From assembly GCA_016169945.1 (NCBI GenBank), contig JADLSH010000249.1:2604001-2668000 (forward strand): DNA of 64,000 bases. Reading direction: 5' to 3'. Within the stretch, counting starts at the first letter, position 1, and each line of letters starts with the position of its first letter. The DNA comes from Trachythela sp. YZ-2020. Its lineage: Eukaryota; Cnidaria; Anthozoa; Malacalcyonacea; Clavulariidae. Positions 54,297 to 64,000 of the stretch are shown here, one piece after another. The notes under the pieces were generated by a model that was not told the DNA's origin, ran no database searches, and saw only the letters and a program-made list of their open reading frames with translations. A program made the translations under genes and the position numbers.

Positions 54297-54700
54297 CGTA
54301 ATCAACAAAGCTTTGCAATTAATTGACAAAGAACACACTATAGATATTAACACATGCACCCATCTACTTGCGTCATCAAACATTCACTCAAAATCTTCGT
54401 AATACAAATTACGTCTTTGAAAGAGGCTTACGCTGTCACGCACTTTGATGACAGAAACATTGTAAACCAGCCTTAAGTTTTTGAATGTCGTTACACTGTT
54501 ACATACTTTGCTCCCAGAAACTTCAATACTCTGCATCAACACAATGCATCAACACAATGTAGTAAGACATAGTCACTCAAGGACTTTTCAATTATAACTG
54601 TATCATTGAAAGTGATTTTCACTGACTCATGCATACATAATTTGGTCAAAGCATACTTTGCTCACAGAAACGTCAATATTGTGAAGGAGCGTAATCGCAG
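54297..54700 (+). repeat. Third copy of the gene-family 5' flank
   Basis: Close match to 32517-32960 with few differences, but no gene follows; the match ends at GCGTAATCGCAGCAGGA, where a TIR element begins. Confidence 0.75.
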
Positions 54701-54716
54701 CAGGATGCCTGTTTTA

Positions 54717-55266
54717 TGAGTCAAATGAGTCAATGAGTTGTGAGTTATGAGTCAATGAGTTATGAGTCTGGCTAAAAACCTTCTTTATGAACTGTCTACA
54801 CAGGGATACTAGGTTATGTAGTTTACATATAATTCACCATCAGGCTCAGTTAGGGGTTAGGGTTAAGCCCCGTACAGACGAGTATTTTTCTTTGACAAGT
54901 TCTTTGTCGAGTTTACTTGGTTGTGTGTACGGCAAACACGTTTTTTTCGATAAATTTTTCCGGTCCTTGACAAGTTTTACGAGCCTGTGACAAGTTTTCC
55001 TTGACAAATTTTATTTTCCCATGTGTACGGCAAAAAATTGACAAGTTTTCCTTGACAAGGAGCCTTGTTTAAAAGGAAATGCGCAGACGCCACTGCACAC
55101 TTATTTTCGATCTAGTCGAGCGGCCATTCAGCCATTGCCACTATAAACATGAAATATTCAATTGTGTCGTTAATACAAGGAAAATTTGTCAAGGAAAACT
55201 TGGTCAAGGAAAACTTGCTCGTCTGTTGACTCATAGCTCATAACTCATTGACTCATTAGACTCATT
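54717..55266. mobile_element. TIR element with GAGTCAATGAG ends, containing a second element
   Basis: Left ATGAGTCAAATGAGTCAATG is answered by CATTGACTCATTAGACTCAT on the right. Inside, 54866-55226 shows GCCCCGTACAGACGAGTATT on the left and the inverse TTGCTCGTCTGT on the right, with multiple CTTGACAAG units in both orientations. A TTAGGGGTTAGGG string lies at 54850. Non-coding. Confidence 0.55.
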
Positions 55267-55297
55267 TAAACATTAATCTCAGGAACACGTACTTTCC

Positions 55298-56420
55298 ATG
55301 GATGTAAATGGGATTGTCAAACTCGCAAATAAGTTGCAGTTGAGAGAAGAAGACATAGAAGGTAAAAGTCGACGTGTTTTATCAAAACGAGTGAGGAAAA
55401 CAATTGATACGAATGTGGAATTATGTCAGAGTTTCCCAAAGAAAGTTGAGTACTTACAAAAGTTACAAGGGACTCTAGAAATAGAATCCTCGCCACTGGA
55501 AGAACCAAAAGAGAATGTTAAAGATACTACTGCAGATGTAGCTGAGACCCAAATTCCAGTACCACCAAAAGAAACTGTACAACCAAAAGAAACTGGACCA
55601 AGAGTTATAAGTGGTGGTCTGTCAAGTCGTTTTACAGTTTATCGTAGAGAATTGAAGATTGTTGGCGTAGTAGGACCTGAGAGCCAGAAAGACGGATTGT
55701 CTTTTATTTTGTTAGCTTAACTCGTCAAGTTGAGTCAGGGAAAGCTAAGGGATATACTGAAAGCGAAGTGATCGAAGCAGTTATCCGAGCAATAAGTCCA
55801 ACACTCAAGCTTAGATCTTATGTGGAAACAATGGAAGGACTAACTTTAAAGAAACTTCTGCAGATACTAGAAACACACTACAAACAAAAGAGCGCTACAG
55901 AGTTGTATCACGAACTGACAATTTTGTGTCAAGACTCCAAGGAAAGTGCTGAAGATTTCTTAATAAGAACCTTGGACCTACGACAACAAGTGTTGTTTAC
56001 CTCCCGTGTAATGGAAGAAGATGTTAAGTACTCGCCTGAGTTAATTCAAGCTGTTTTGTTAAGAACATTAGGGACAGGGATCAAGAGTGAGACCATTTGT
56101 GCAAAGATGAGACCTTTGTTTAAGAAACATAATATCACTACTGATGAAGAGTTAATTAAGGGAGTAGACGATGCAATGTCGGAAGAGACGGAGCGATTGA
56201 ATAAATTAACTTTGTCATCACGGAAACAAGCTGCCAAGGTCAATTCCTGTAGTTATGATAAAGATAACCAAGAATCGAAAGCATCCATTTGTACAAAGGG
56301 GAGAGAAAGGCAAGCGTGACACCTTAATGATGACATTAGAGGCTGTCAAATCTGACATAGCCACTATTAAAAGTTATATGGCTGCAAATAACAACCAAGG
56401 TAAATCAGGGAATGATTCGA
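55298..56420 (+). pseudogene. Gypsy gag capsid region
   Basis: MDVNGIVKLANKLQLREEDI starts a frame to 55720. After a frame change it continues KGYTESEVIEAVIRAISPTL, MEGLTLKKLLQILETHYKQK, ATELYHELTILCQDSKESAE and AVLLRTLGTGIKSETICAKM to 56319. The order and the L-x-x-L-x-x-HY/ATELY patterns match retrotransposon capsid proteins. A second break near 56290 leads to LEAVKSDIATIKSYMAANNN. Frameshifts make it a pseudogene. Confidence 0.78.
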
Positions 56421-56429
56421 AACAGAAAC

Positions 56430-56720
56430 TAGCCTGCCCAAAGTGTAAAGTACAGGGAAACGAGGAATGTACCCATTGCTATGTATGTGGTTCAGATGAA
56501 CATTATGCGAGGGGATGTAAACGGCGATCGGGAAACGGATGGGGACTCCTCCAGAGGGACAGGAAGTAGTCCAAGATAGCAACAAGTTCCATTTATGTGG
56601 AAACTGTGGTAAGTCACAAAACAGTATAAGTATTCTAAGATGTTCTCGGTGCAAAACAGTTTATTATTGTTCCAAAAGGTGCCAATCGGCCCATTGGAAA
56701 GACCACCAGTCTCTTTGTAG
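56430..56720 (+). pseudogene. Gypsy gag/pol zinc region: CCHC knuckle followed by MYND finger
   Basis: CYVCGSDEHYARGC (about 56480-56521) fits C-x2-C-x4-H-x4-C exactly. A frame change follows, and the frame from 56539 encodes CGNCGKSQNSISILRCSRC, KTVYYCSKRCQSAHWKDHQS and LC, with all eight Cys/His ligands of a MYND finger (about 56600-56715). MYND fingers usually bind proline-rich peptides of partner proteins; as part of a retrotransposon it may help assembly or host-factor binding, which is inference. The finger has no stop in its own frame. Confidence 0.8.
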
Positions 56721-56872
56721 TGCAATTGTAAATATGGTACCAAAAGATGCAAAAGAAGATAAAGATGGGTTAGAACAGGGACAATATGTAAGCCATCTGA
56801 CAACAGTACAACAAAACACTGTGATTAAACTAGTCGGTAATCGATGTTAGTGCAGCGATTACACTCTTTCGA

Positions 56873-57126
56873 TAAATTGCAAATCGTGCTATTTGGGCCT
56901 GGGATCCTCGTTTTCGTGCATCAAGAAAACGCGATTGACTCTCCACTCGTGTGTGGTCCCAGGCCAATGAAGGCCATGATAAAGTGTTTAATACCTCTTT
57001 TCATAATTTACGTCATCTGCCATTTGGCCTGGGATCCTCGCTTTCGTGCATCAAGACGAAACGTGATTGACCCACTCTTCGTGGGAGTGAGGCTCCCAGG
57101 CCAAATGACGTAATTATCGAAAGAGT
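56873..57126. mobile_element. 254-bp TIR element in the gypsy protease region
   Basis: ACTCTTTCGATAA at the left and TTATCGAAAGAGT at the right are inverted. Inside are two hairpins in tandem, each with TTTGGCCTGGGATCCTCG or similar and a CCCAGGCCAA mate. The protein match stops before it and resumes after it. Confidence 0.7.
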
Positions 57127-57129
57127 CTA

Positions 57130-57415
57130 TTAGGGGTGTACCAGCTGAAGCATTGTGGGATACGGGTGCCCAAGTTTCAATAGCCTCGGAACTTTCCTGA
57201 TATCAAGATTAATCCAATTGAAGATTTAATAGGAACAATTTAGATCTCAAGGCAGCAAACGGTTCGTCTATACCGTACAAGGGTTTTATAGAGGGGAGAT
57301 TTAAACTATTGAACTCACAAACTGGACAAGAGGTTCTAGTACCTCTTTTGGTAGCATCTGATCATCTTGATCAACCTATAATTGGATATAATGTCATTGA
57401 AGAATTAGTCAAATA
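57130..57415 (+). pseudogene. Gypsy aspartic protease
   Basis: RGVPAEALWDTGAQVSIAS (from about 57130) contains the DTG catalytic motif. After breaks, NGSSIPYKGFIEGRFKLL, VLVPLLVASDHLDQPIIGYN and VIEELVK cover the flap and closing region. A stop at 57412-57414 and a frameshift near 57200 disrupt it. Confidence 0.78.
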
Positions 57416-57464
57416 GCCAGCTGATAACGGTATCCCAACGGAACCAAGTGATATTATTTCATCA

Positions 57465-59162
57465 ATGACAGCAAGTTTTTTCACTGTTGAATCAAAAAAC
57501 ATTGAAACTTTTGTTGAACTTATAAAATCAAATGAACGTAGTGAACTGTGCTCAGTAAAAACTATCAAGCACGATGTCTTAATTCCCAAAGGCAAAACGA
57601 CAAGTGTTACTTGTAGAGCGAACACAAGATCAAATACAACAGGTAAACTCCCAGTTCTGTTTGAACCAGACCCCGAACAACCATGGCCCACCAGTCTTGA
57701 AATCGATGAGACATTGACAAATATAAGCAGTGGGTTCTCTTCCCGGGTAGTTATTCAAGTGAGAAATTCAACCGATCATGATATTTTGCTTCCAAAAATA
57801 ACTGTACTCGGACGATTGAAAATAGTAAAATCCGTTAAACCTGTTGAAGTTAAGGAAAAGTCCGTTAAAGAAACACAAGTTAGTGGAGTATCGCTAACGG
57901 ATGACGAGTCGAACACCTATACCAATAAGACCCACTCCTATACCCCTAAGACCCACTCCTATACCCCAAAGACCCACCCCTTGGATGACTGGACCCCGGA
58001 AGTTGATTTAAGTGGTCTGACTGCGGAACAAAAATTGATCGCTCAACAAATGATTCGCGAAGAGTCAGATAGTTTCTCTCGAGATGATGAAGATATCGGT
58101 TGTAGCGGAGAACTTAAAATGAAGATTAACCTAACAGATAACATTCCAGTTCACGATCAAAAGAACTATAATTCAATACCAAAGCCTTTATACCCAGAGG
58201 TGAAGCAGTACATTGAGGATCTTTTAAACCGCAAATTTATACGTAAATCTAAATCAGCATATTCATCGCCTGTCGTTTGTGTTAGGAAGAAAGACGGTAC
58301 TTTACGTTTGTGCGTGGATTACAGAGAACTCAACAGACGGACTATTGCGGATCGGCATCCTCTAACCAAAGTCCAAACAACTCTCGAAAACATTGGAGGA
58401 AACTCGTGGTTTTCCCTTTTAGATCAGAGGAAAGCTTACCATCAAGGCTTTATAGAGACTGCTGATCAACATAAGACAGCCTTTATAACCCCATGGGGTT
58501 TCTATGAGTGGGTAAGAATCCCCTTTGGGTTAAAAAACGCTCCTGCGGAGTTTCAACGGTTTATGGAGTCGTGTTTGGAGGGACTTCGAGATGAAATATG
58601 TTTACCTTATTTAGATGACGTAATAGGTTTTAGCAAGACTTTCCATGAACACGTTGAACACCTAAGAACTGTGATAAGGCGTCTTCGAGATCATGGCGTA
58701 AAGCTAAAACCTAAGAAATGTGACCAGTTTCGTCGAGAAGTTCAGTGTCTTGGTCGAGTTGTTTCAGAATACGGGTATAAAATGGATCCAATCAAGATAC
58801 AAGCGGTTCTGTCATTAAAGAACAAACAACCAAAAACGGTTGGAGAAATTCGTCATTTATTAGGACTATTGGGGTACTACAGAAGATACATTCAGGATTT
58901 TTCTCCAGTTGCAAAACTTTTATTTGACCTTCTACAACGATCAAATGAACCCAATAACTGTAAGTCGAAAACACCCCAAGTACCATCTTCCCAAACTGTT
59001 TCATGGACGGACAAACATAGCATAATCTTAAACCAACTATTGGAACGCCTTACCACCGCACCAATTCTAGCATATCTGGATTACAACGAGCCATTTGTGT
59101 GGCATACGGACGCATTTCAGGAAGGACTCGGTGCAGTACCGCCACCAAGAACAAAACAGTGA
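57465..59162 (+). pseudogene. Gypsy reverse transcriptase and start of RNase H
   Basis: One open frame of 565 codons. After a linker ([19 protein letters not shown], a short repeat) come [66 protein letters not shown] and catalytic [11 protein letters not shown]. Then [20 protein letters not shown] and [20 protein letters not shown] lead into RNase H. The frame is lost at 59150 after GLGAV. RT copies the element's RNA into DNA. Domain order and YLDD are typical of Ty3/Gypsy. All RT motifs are intact even though the element is not. Confidence 0.88.
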
Positions 59163-59403
59163 AATGCGCGTCATCGGATATGGTTCGTGAAGTCTGACCC
59201 CCGCCGAGAAAAATTACTACCTACAGTCGGGAAAGCTCGAATTCTTGGCATTAAAATGGGCGGTGTGCGAACAGTTCCGCGATTATCTATACTATGCCAA
59301 GTCTTTTACAATATTCACGGACAATAACCCGCTGACATATGTGTTAACGTCTGCAAAACTAAATGCAACCGGCCATCGCAGAATTAGCAGACTACAATTT
59401 CAT
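59163..59403 (+). pseudogene. Gypsy RNase H, continuing to the insertion point
   Basis: SLTPAEKNYYLQSGKLEFLA (shifted frame) and LKWAVCEQFRDYLYYAKSF, TIFTDNNPLTYVLTSAKL. The family match stops at about 59403, inside a strand that continues at 62487 as YRPGAANGDTDALSRMP. The break is the left side of the 3.1-kb TIR element. Confidence 0.85.
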
Positions 59404-60446
59404 GCGCACGATGGTCGGTTGCTATGTGAAATGCTCCCGGAGTCATATTGCGTAAGAATGTTAGTTCCCAACCTCCAAGCTATAAATATTTGCACGGAAA
59501 AATTACAACACTTTTGGCCCCTCCGTCTTCGTCGCAGTATGTTTACCATTTTAAAGGCATTGCTTGTCACCTTAGATATAAATGGTTTGGAAATTCGAGC
59601 AAAACGTGGTGAACTATACCCTTTTTTTCTGTCTTTCGGTCGAAGGATATCGCGCCCTGATGGACAAACGGTCCTGTCTATGGGTCCCACAGTAGCGCTT
59701 TTGTCAGTTCCACAATCCCCGTTTGAAAATTTTTCGTGACTCGCACATATTCGCGAGAAATTTTTCAAATGAAAGATGCAGATGGGCATGTAGAGAAGAC
59801 ATTTGAACGGCTAACGTTATTAAACAGCTGCTAAGAAATAAGTCTCTTTGACGAAAGCATTGGACATTTAGTGGTTTTGTGTTGCGCCATATTTTCGCAG
59901 TTCGCCTCCTGTTGCGTGTCTTCAAGCTCGTTGATTTACTACGATAAATGCTGATCGTGTGTCGTACACAGGGGTTATTGGCACAAATGTAACTGCGAAA
60001 GGCTGCGGGATAGCTTACAAAAGAAATATCCTTTGTAAAAGCTCCAGAGAGCAAGCAGTTTTGTTGCGAAAGGCAACATGAAAAGTTAATATGACACTGA
60101 CGGAATTTCACACCTCATGGGAAGACCTTCATAAAAGCAATGCCAATTATAACTAGATTGCACTAAACGTTTGCCCAAAGCGTAAAATGTATTCATCTTT
60201 TTTATTATATCTATTTTTCTATATTATATTTATTTCCCTGTACAAAATATCAGGCATAACGTCTATTAAATACCCAGCAGTATCAGCAAATATAGCAACA
60301 AATTCCTAGTGTTGTTAATTATTGTATCAATTCGTATCTTAATAATATATTATACTTGTCTCTCTTTTCACACTGTAATATTAAATGATTACTGAAAATT
60401 GCTATAGAGTCTTACACTAAATTATATGTGAGCATTATTGTCTACT

Positions 60447-61865
60447 TAAATAATAATAATAATAATTTATTCCATTACACCAATATTGGTACATAGGATA
60501 ATACAAAACAAAACTATTATGCATATAAAATAGCAACCATGCATAAACTATAACTAATATCTTATTTACATGTGGTACACTCATGCAGTGAAGATTTTAG
60601 TTAGTTCATAAATGAATCTGGCTGTACAGCTTGTTATGCTCTTGTCATTCATGGATATACAATAAAGAAATATGTCGTATTTACCTAGTGAACTAAAATG
60701 ACTATTGATTTCCAATAATTCTTTCAAGAAATTTTCTTGGATAATGATATTCGTCACTTGTATCATTTGAATCACAAATAGGACATAAACGTGACTTATA
60801 TAGTCAATATTAGCATATCTACCGGCTTCAATTGGAAATCTATGTGCAGAGATCCTAAACCTTGTAACCGCTTGACGGTGTTTAACATTTTTGACCGTGG
60901 ACAAATAACTTTCAAAATCCAAGTTTGGTTTTACAAGGTTTAAGATTCATAGTTTGTTACACTGTTGAATCTGATCTTTCCATATGGTATTATATCTCTT
61001 ATACTACACATATCTAACAAGCAATCAGAGAATCAGTTGACGCCCTGTTGCTTCGATTGAAGGCACACATGAGCTGCCTTTCCTACTAATTGACTTTCGT
61101 AAACTGAACTATTAACTCTTAGCCAGTATTTGAGTGAGGTTGAAACTTGCACAATCATCGGCATTCTGCCTAGTTCAGTCAACACTGCTACATTGGTAGA
61201 TTTAGAATGGACCCCTAAGATACGTTTACAGAACTTTAAATGTAGTTTATCAATATCTGAAACCACCCTAAAAATTTTGTTGTTGAACATATCGGTCGTT
61301 GTCAATCTACCTAAAGTATACACTCCCCATATCTCACAACAATATAATAGAATCGGGGAAACGAGAGTTGAAAATAGTTTTAACAGCACCTTAACTGGAA
61401 CCCTATCCACATTGGAAAACCTTTTGAAAATACTGTGGTAGGCCTGCAGTGCCTTATTATGCATCCTCTTTCGTGCAAGTTTAAACCCCCACCATAATGA
61501 AATGTAATTCCTAAGTAAGGGTATTCATCAACGCATTCTAGTAAATATCCACCAAAATACCAATTCGACGTAATATACAGTCGCCTTTGAGATTTACTTC
61601 CAAAGATTAGAACTTTAGACTTTTTTAGATTAACTCTCAACTTTCATCTTTTAACATAACATTCCAACTTAGCAAGACTCTCCTGTAAACCAGACTCAGA
61701 CTGTGATAGAAGTACTAGGTAATCAGCATAAAGTAAACAATTCACTTTCGTTTTCTCCCAGGTTTATGGAAGCCCACAATTGTATCGTTTGCAACAATCT
61801 AGTAAGCCCAGAACTAAAGCCATAACTTGATCTGTGCTTGTTGGCTCTGCACCATTAATGCTATT
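60447..61865 (-). pseudogene. Degenerate LINE inside the 3.1-kb element
   Basis: Read on the minus strand: LLYADYLVLLSQSESGLQES, where the catalytic YADD is changed to YADY, then VNLKKSKVLIFGSKS (61640 down), YLGITFHYGGGLNLHERG, LVSPILLYCCEIWGVYTL and RILGVHSKSTNVAVLTELGR. Near 60870 RQAVTRFRISAHRFPIEAGR gives the C-terminal region. A TTA-rich tail (ATTATTATTATTATT) is at 60460-60447. Several frameshifts. It differs from the other LINE families of the window. Confidence 0.82.
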
Positions 61866-62400
61866 ATTACACACTACTGTAGTTAGCAGGCTGGACATGC
61901 TGTGTTTCTTATATTATCATTGTTGTAGTGTGCACATACCTCCAAACACAGATATTATTACAGATTTTTTGTTTAAACAACTTTTAGTTATACATGTTAT
62001 AACTAACTGTTGAATCAGTGAACATCAACATACATTTTACTCAAATCTACATCAAATCTACATCAGGCTATAGAACTCTTGGGAATTATTATTGAAGATG
62101 TGAGTTAAGAGAAAGGATTAAACTGAAAAACACAGTAGTCTAATAAACACATCTTAACGACAGGAGAATTTGTAGATTCCATTTGTTAGCATTTGGCAAT
62201 ATGAGTGATAAACTGTCTTACATAAGCAAATTGTCTGCATAGTTTCGTTTCTGCAAGACACCGACAGGTAAGCAAAATTATAAAAATATTTCTATGCAAA
62301 CATTTAAGTTTATAAATATGCAAAAAGACTACACAATTATTTTGTGAGAGGCAGAAAATTCTAATTCGATTTAGGACATTTTTCTGTTATAAGTAAGACG
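61866..62400. other. Non-coding part of the 3.1-kb TIR element
   Basis: AT-rich, no frame or repeat recognised. Confidence 0.4.
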
Positions 62401-62486
62401 ACGCCATTTTGTGTTTAACAACAACCCCACTGGAAAAATTGGAGCCCGCGCTTCCGGGAGCAAATTGCATAGCAACCGACCATCGA

Positions 62487-63475
62487 TCACTATCAAATAT
62501 AGACCAGGAGCTGCAAACGGGGACACAGATGCTTTATCGAGAATGCCGATGGACATAGACGAATATATGAAATTGTGCACCAAAGAAACCTCACAAGATA
62601 ACATTAAAGCGTGTATGAGTGGAATTCAGGCACAAGAACCGTGGATTACTACAATCGCAGTAAACCCCGAGGTACTGAACACAACCGAATTTATACCCGA
62701 ATTAAGTGCATTACAGAATTGGACCCTGACGAATTGATACGAGCTCAAGACAACGATCCTGTTATCAAAGAACAAATATCCAACAGACGAAGTGCAAAAT
62801 CAATTAACACCAGAGGGTAAAACCTTGCTGAGAGAATGGGGAAGATTAGAAATAGGAACTGACGGAATTTTAAGGAGAAAACGAGGACCAGTGATGCAGT
62901 TAGTGGTGCCACATTGTTATCGTATGACAGTTTACAAAGAACTTCATCAGAACATAGGTCACCTTGGATCTGAAAGGGTAGTCGAGCTTGCAAGGGAAAG
63001 GTTTTTCTGGCCACACATGTAAAAGAACATCACACACTTTGTAACCAAGGAGTGTAGCTGTGTGAAAAACAACGAGCTCCACCGAAGAAATCGCGTGCCC
63101 CATTGCAAAATATAACTACACATGCGCCACTTGAACTCGTCTCTATGGATTTTCTACACCTTGAACGAAGCACTGGCGGTTACGAATACATTCTGGTGAT
63201 AGTCGATCTGAATAAACTGTTTCACCAATTGGAAAAGTCGTGTGGGATATTTCGATCAAGAACGACACCGTATCATCCACAAGGTAACGGAAAAGCAGAA
63301 AGGTTCAATAGAACGCTTTTGTCCATAGTAAAGACACTGCCAGAGAAAAAAGAAGAAACGGTGGGACCAACACGTTTCGAAAGTTGTACACGCATATAAT
63401 TGCACGAGAAATGACGCTACTGGGTTTTCGCCATTTCTCCTGCTTTTCGGTCGTTCCCCAAGATTACCGATGAAT
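62487..63475 (+). pseudogene. Gypsy RNase H end, integrase zinc region and partly deleted core
   Basis: YRPGAANGDTDALSRMP closes RNase H. Frames then change to EWGRLEIGTDGILRRKRGPV and ELHQNIGHLGSERVVELARE (integrase HHCC start, C-x2-C near 63055). LELVSMDFLHLERSTGGYEY (core, first Asp) is followed after a deletion of about 50 residues by TTPYHPQGNGKAERFNRTLL (core, Glu). It ends with ATGFSPFLLLFGRSPRLPMNE at 63475. The deleted part includes the second catalytic Asp. Confidence 0.85.
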
Positions 63476-64000
63476 GAATGATAATAATATTTATTCAGGA
63501 AAACCAACATCACAAATAGTGTTTTTCAGAAGGTTCCTGTGAAACATTAGAATACAAAGTATATATAAAACTATAGTGTACATGCAGGATTTACACACTA
63601 GAAAATTAGGAAATTAAGATAATGATATTTACAAAGAATATGTGAATCAGATATTACTTTATTAGTATTGTGGACACAGGGATTTAAGAAGTTCATTTTT
63701 AAAAGTTTGAAGTTGTTCAATTGACCTTATATTCTTTATATGAGAGTCCAATGCGTTGTATTCCTTGCAAGCCTGGTAGAGCAATTTTTGCTTTCCCCAG
63801 TTTGTCTTAGGTTTACTAAGGTAGATATCATCCCTGCGTCTGGTGTTATATAAATGGTTTGTTTTAGGCAGTTCGGAATTGAACTCTGTTAAATTATTCT
63901 TAAATTTGTAAATGGTTAGTATTCGGTGTAAATGGCGCCGGTGGATAAGTGGATGCCAGTGTAGTTTGTTGAGTGCTTCAGTGGAGGTATGGAGCGTCAA
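63476..64000 (-). pseudogene. LINE 3' end, runs off right edge
   Basis: The minus frame from the edge to 63662 includes LHWHPLIHRRHLHRILTIYK, NTRRRDDIYLSKPKTNWGKQ and FKNELLKSLCPQY, the C-terminal tail of a CR1-type LINE. The 3' UTR ends GAATAAATATTATTATC at about 63476, abutting the gypsy integrase. The RT core would be outside the window. Confidence 0.75.

Larger units (their letters stand above)
59409..62485. mobile_element. 3.1-kb TIR element in gypsy RNase H
   Basis: CGATGGTCGGTTGCTATGTG at the left is mirrored by GCATAGCAACCGACCATCG at the right, and both sides continue GCTCCCGGA (inverted). The inserted DNA splits an otherwise continuous RNase H to linker reading. It carries a dead minus-strand LINE (60447-61865). 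Short frames at 59704-60111 are not recognised. No transposase identified and no clear target duplication. Confidence 0.72.
55298..63475 (+). mobile_element. Ty3/Gypsy-like LTR retrotransposon, decayed, LTRs not found
   Basis: The gag, CCHC knuckle, MYND finger, protease, RT, RNase H and integrase modules follow in the Ty3/Gypsy order. Two TIR elements (56873-57126 and 59409-62485) interrupt it, and the 3' end is cut by a LINE at about 63476. No LTR, primer-binding site or polypurine tract was seen; the 5' part stops just before the gag start. Confidence 0.85.

Noticed and set aside
59704..60111. 135-codon frame on the minus strand as a gene
   Set aside because: No recognised motif; kept only as an unexplained part of the 3.1-kb TIR element.

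Overview
The window is nuclear DNA of an animal, most likely a cnidarian and probably an anthozoan (coral, octocoral or anemone). The evidence is spliced genes with GT-AG introns, AT-rich sequence packed with inverted-repeat elements, and LINE, BEL/Pao, Ty3/Gypsy, Ty1/copia, hAT and PIF/Harbinger remnants of the kinds I associate with cnidarian genomes. The phylum call is inference; no species can be named. There are no operons, rRNA genes, convincing tRNA genes or CRISPR arrays.

Left part (1-8.1 kb): fragments of a LINE and a Ty1/copia element on the minus strand, then largely non-coding DNA with short terminal-inverted-repeat (TIR) elements, two of them with clear target-site duplications.

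Host gene 1 (8416-20108, + strand): a complete seven-exon secreted acid (gastric/lysosomal type) lipase of 400 residues with intact catalytic triad and a signal peptide. Its introns hold three separate elements flanked by TTAA (9451-13203, 14410-14839, 16353-16595), minisatellites and other repeats. The 14410-14839 element ends 32 bp before the exon 2 boundary.

Mobile-element nest (20.5-32.5 kb): an AGCA microsatellite, a palindromic repeat, a BEL/Pao pol remnant split by a minus-strand LINE, a MITE in the BEL 3' LTR cut by a second LINE, and a degenerate hAT-type (TTF finger plus DUF4371-like) transposase.

Multicopy gene cluster (32.5-54.7 kb): at least three copies or remnants of one unnamed gene family, with an N-terminal helical domain and a C-terminal NHL-like beta-propeller, and shared 5' flanks. 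Copy 1 is interrupted by a 3.6-kb foldback element whose arms are satellite arrays (15-bp and 5-bp units). That element plus a gene fragment is tandemly duplicated (3763-bp period). Copy 2 is split by a PIF/Harbinger element with exact TAA target-site duplication, carrying both a decayed transposase and an apparently intact, oppositely oriented Myb/SANT-like gene. A nearly complete LINE (49.9-52.8 kb) separates copy 2 from a short third remnant.

Right part (55.3-64 kb): a Ty3/Gypsy-like element whose gag region has a CCHC knuckle followed by a MYND-type zinc finger. It is interrupted by a 254-bp TIR element in the protease region and a 3.1-kb TIR element in the RNase H region (itself carrying a dead LINE), and at its end by another LINE. 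Almost every transposon gene here is frameshifted or truncated; the lipase and the Myb-like gene are the only clearly intact reading units.
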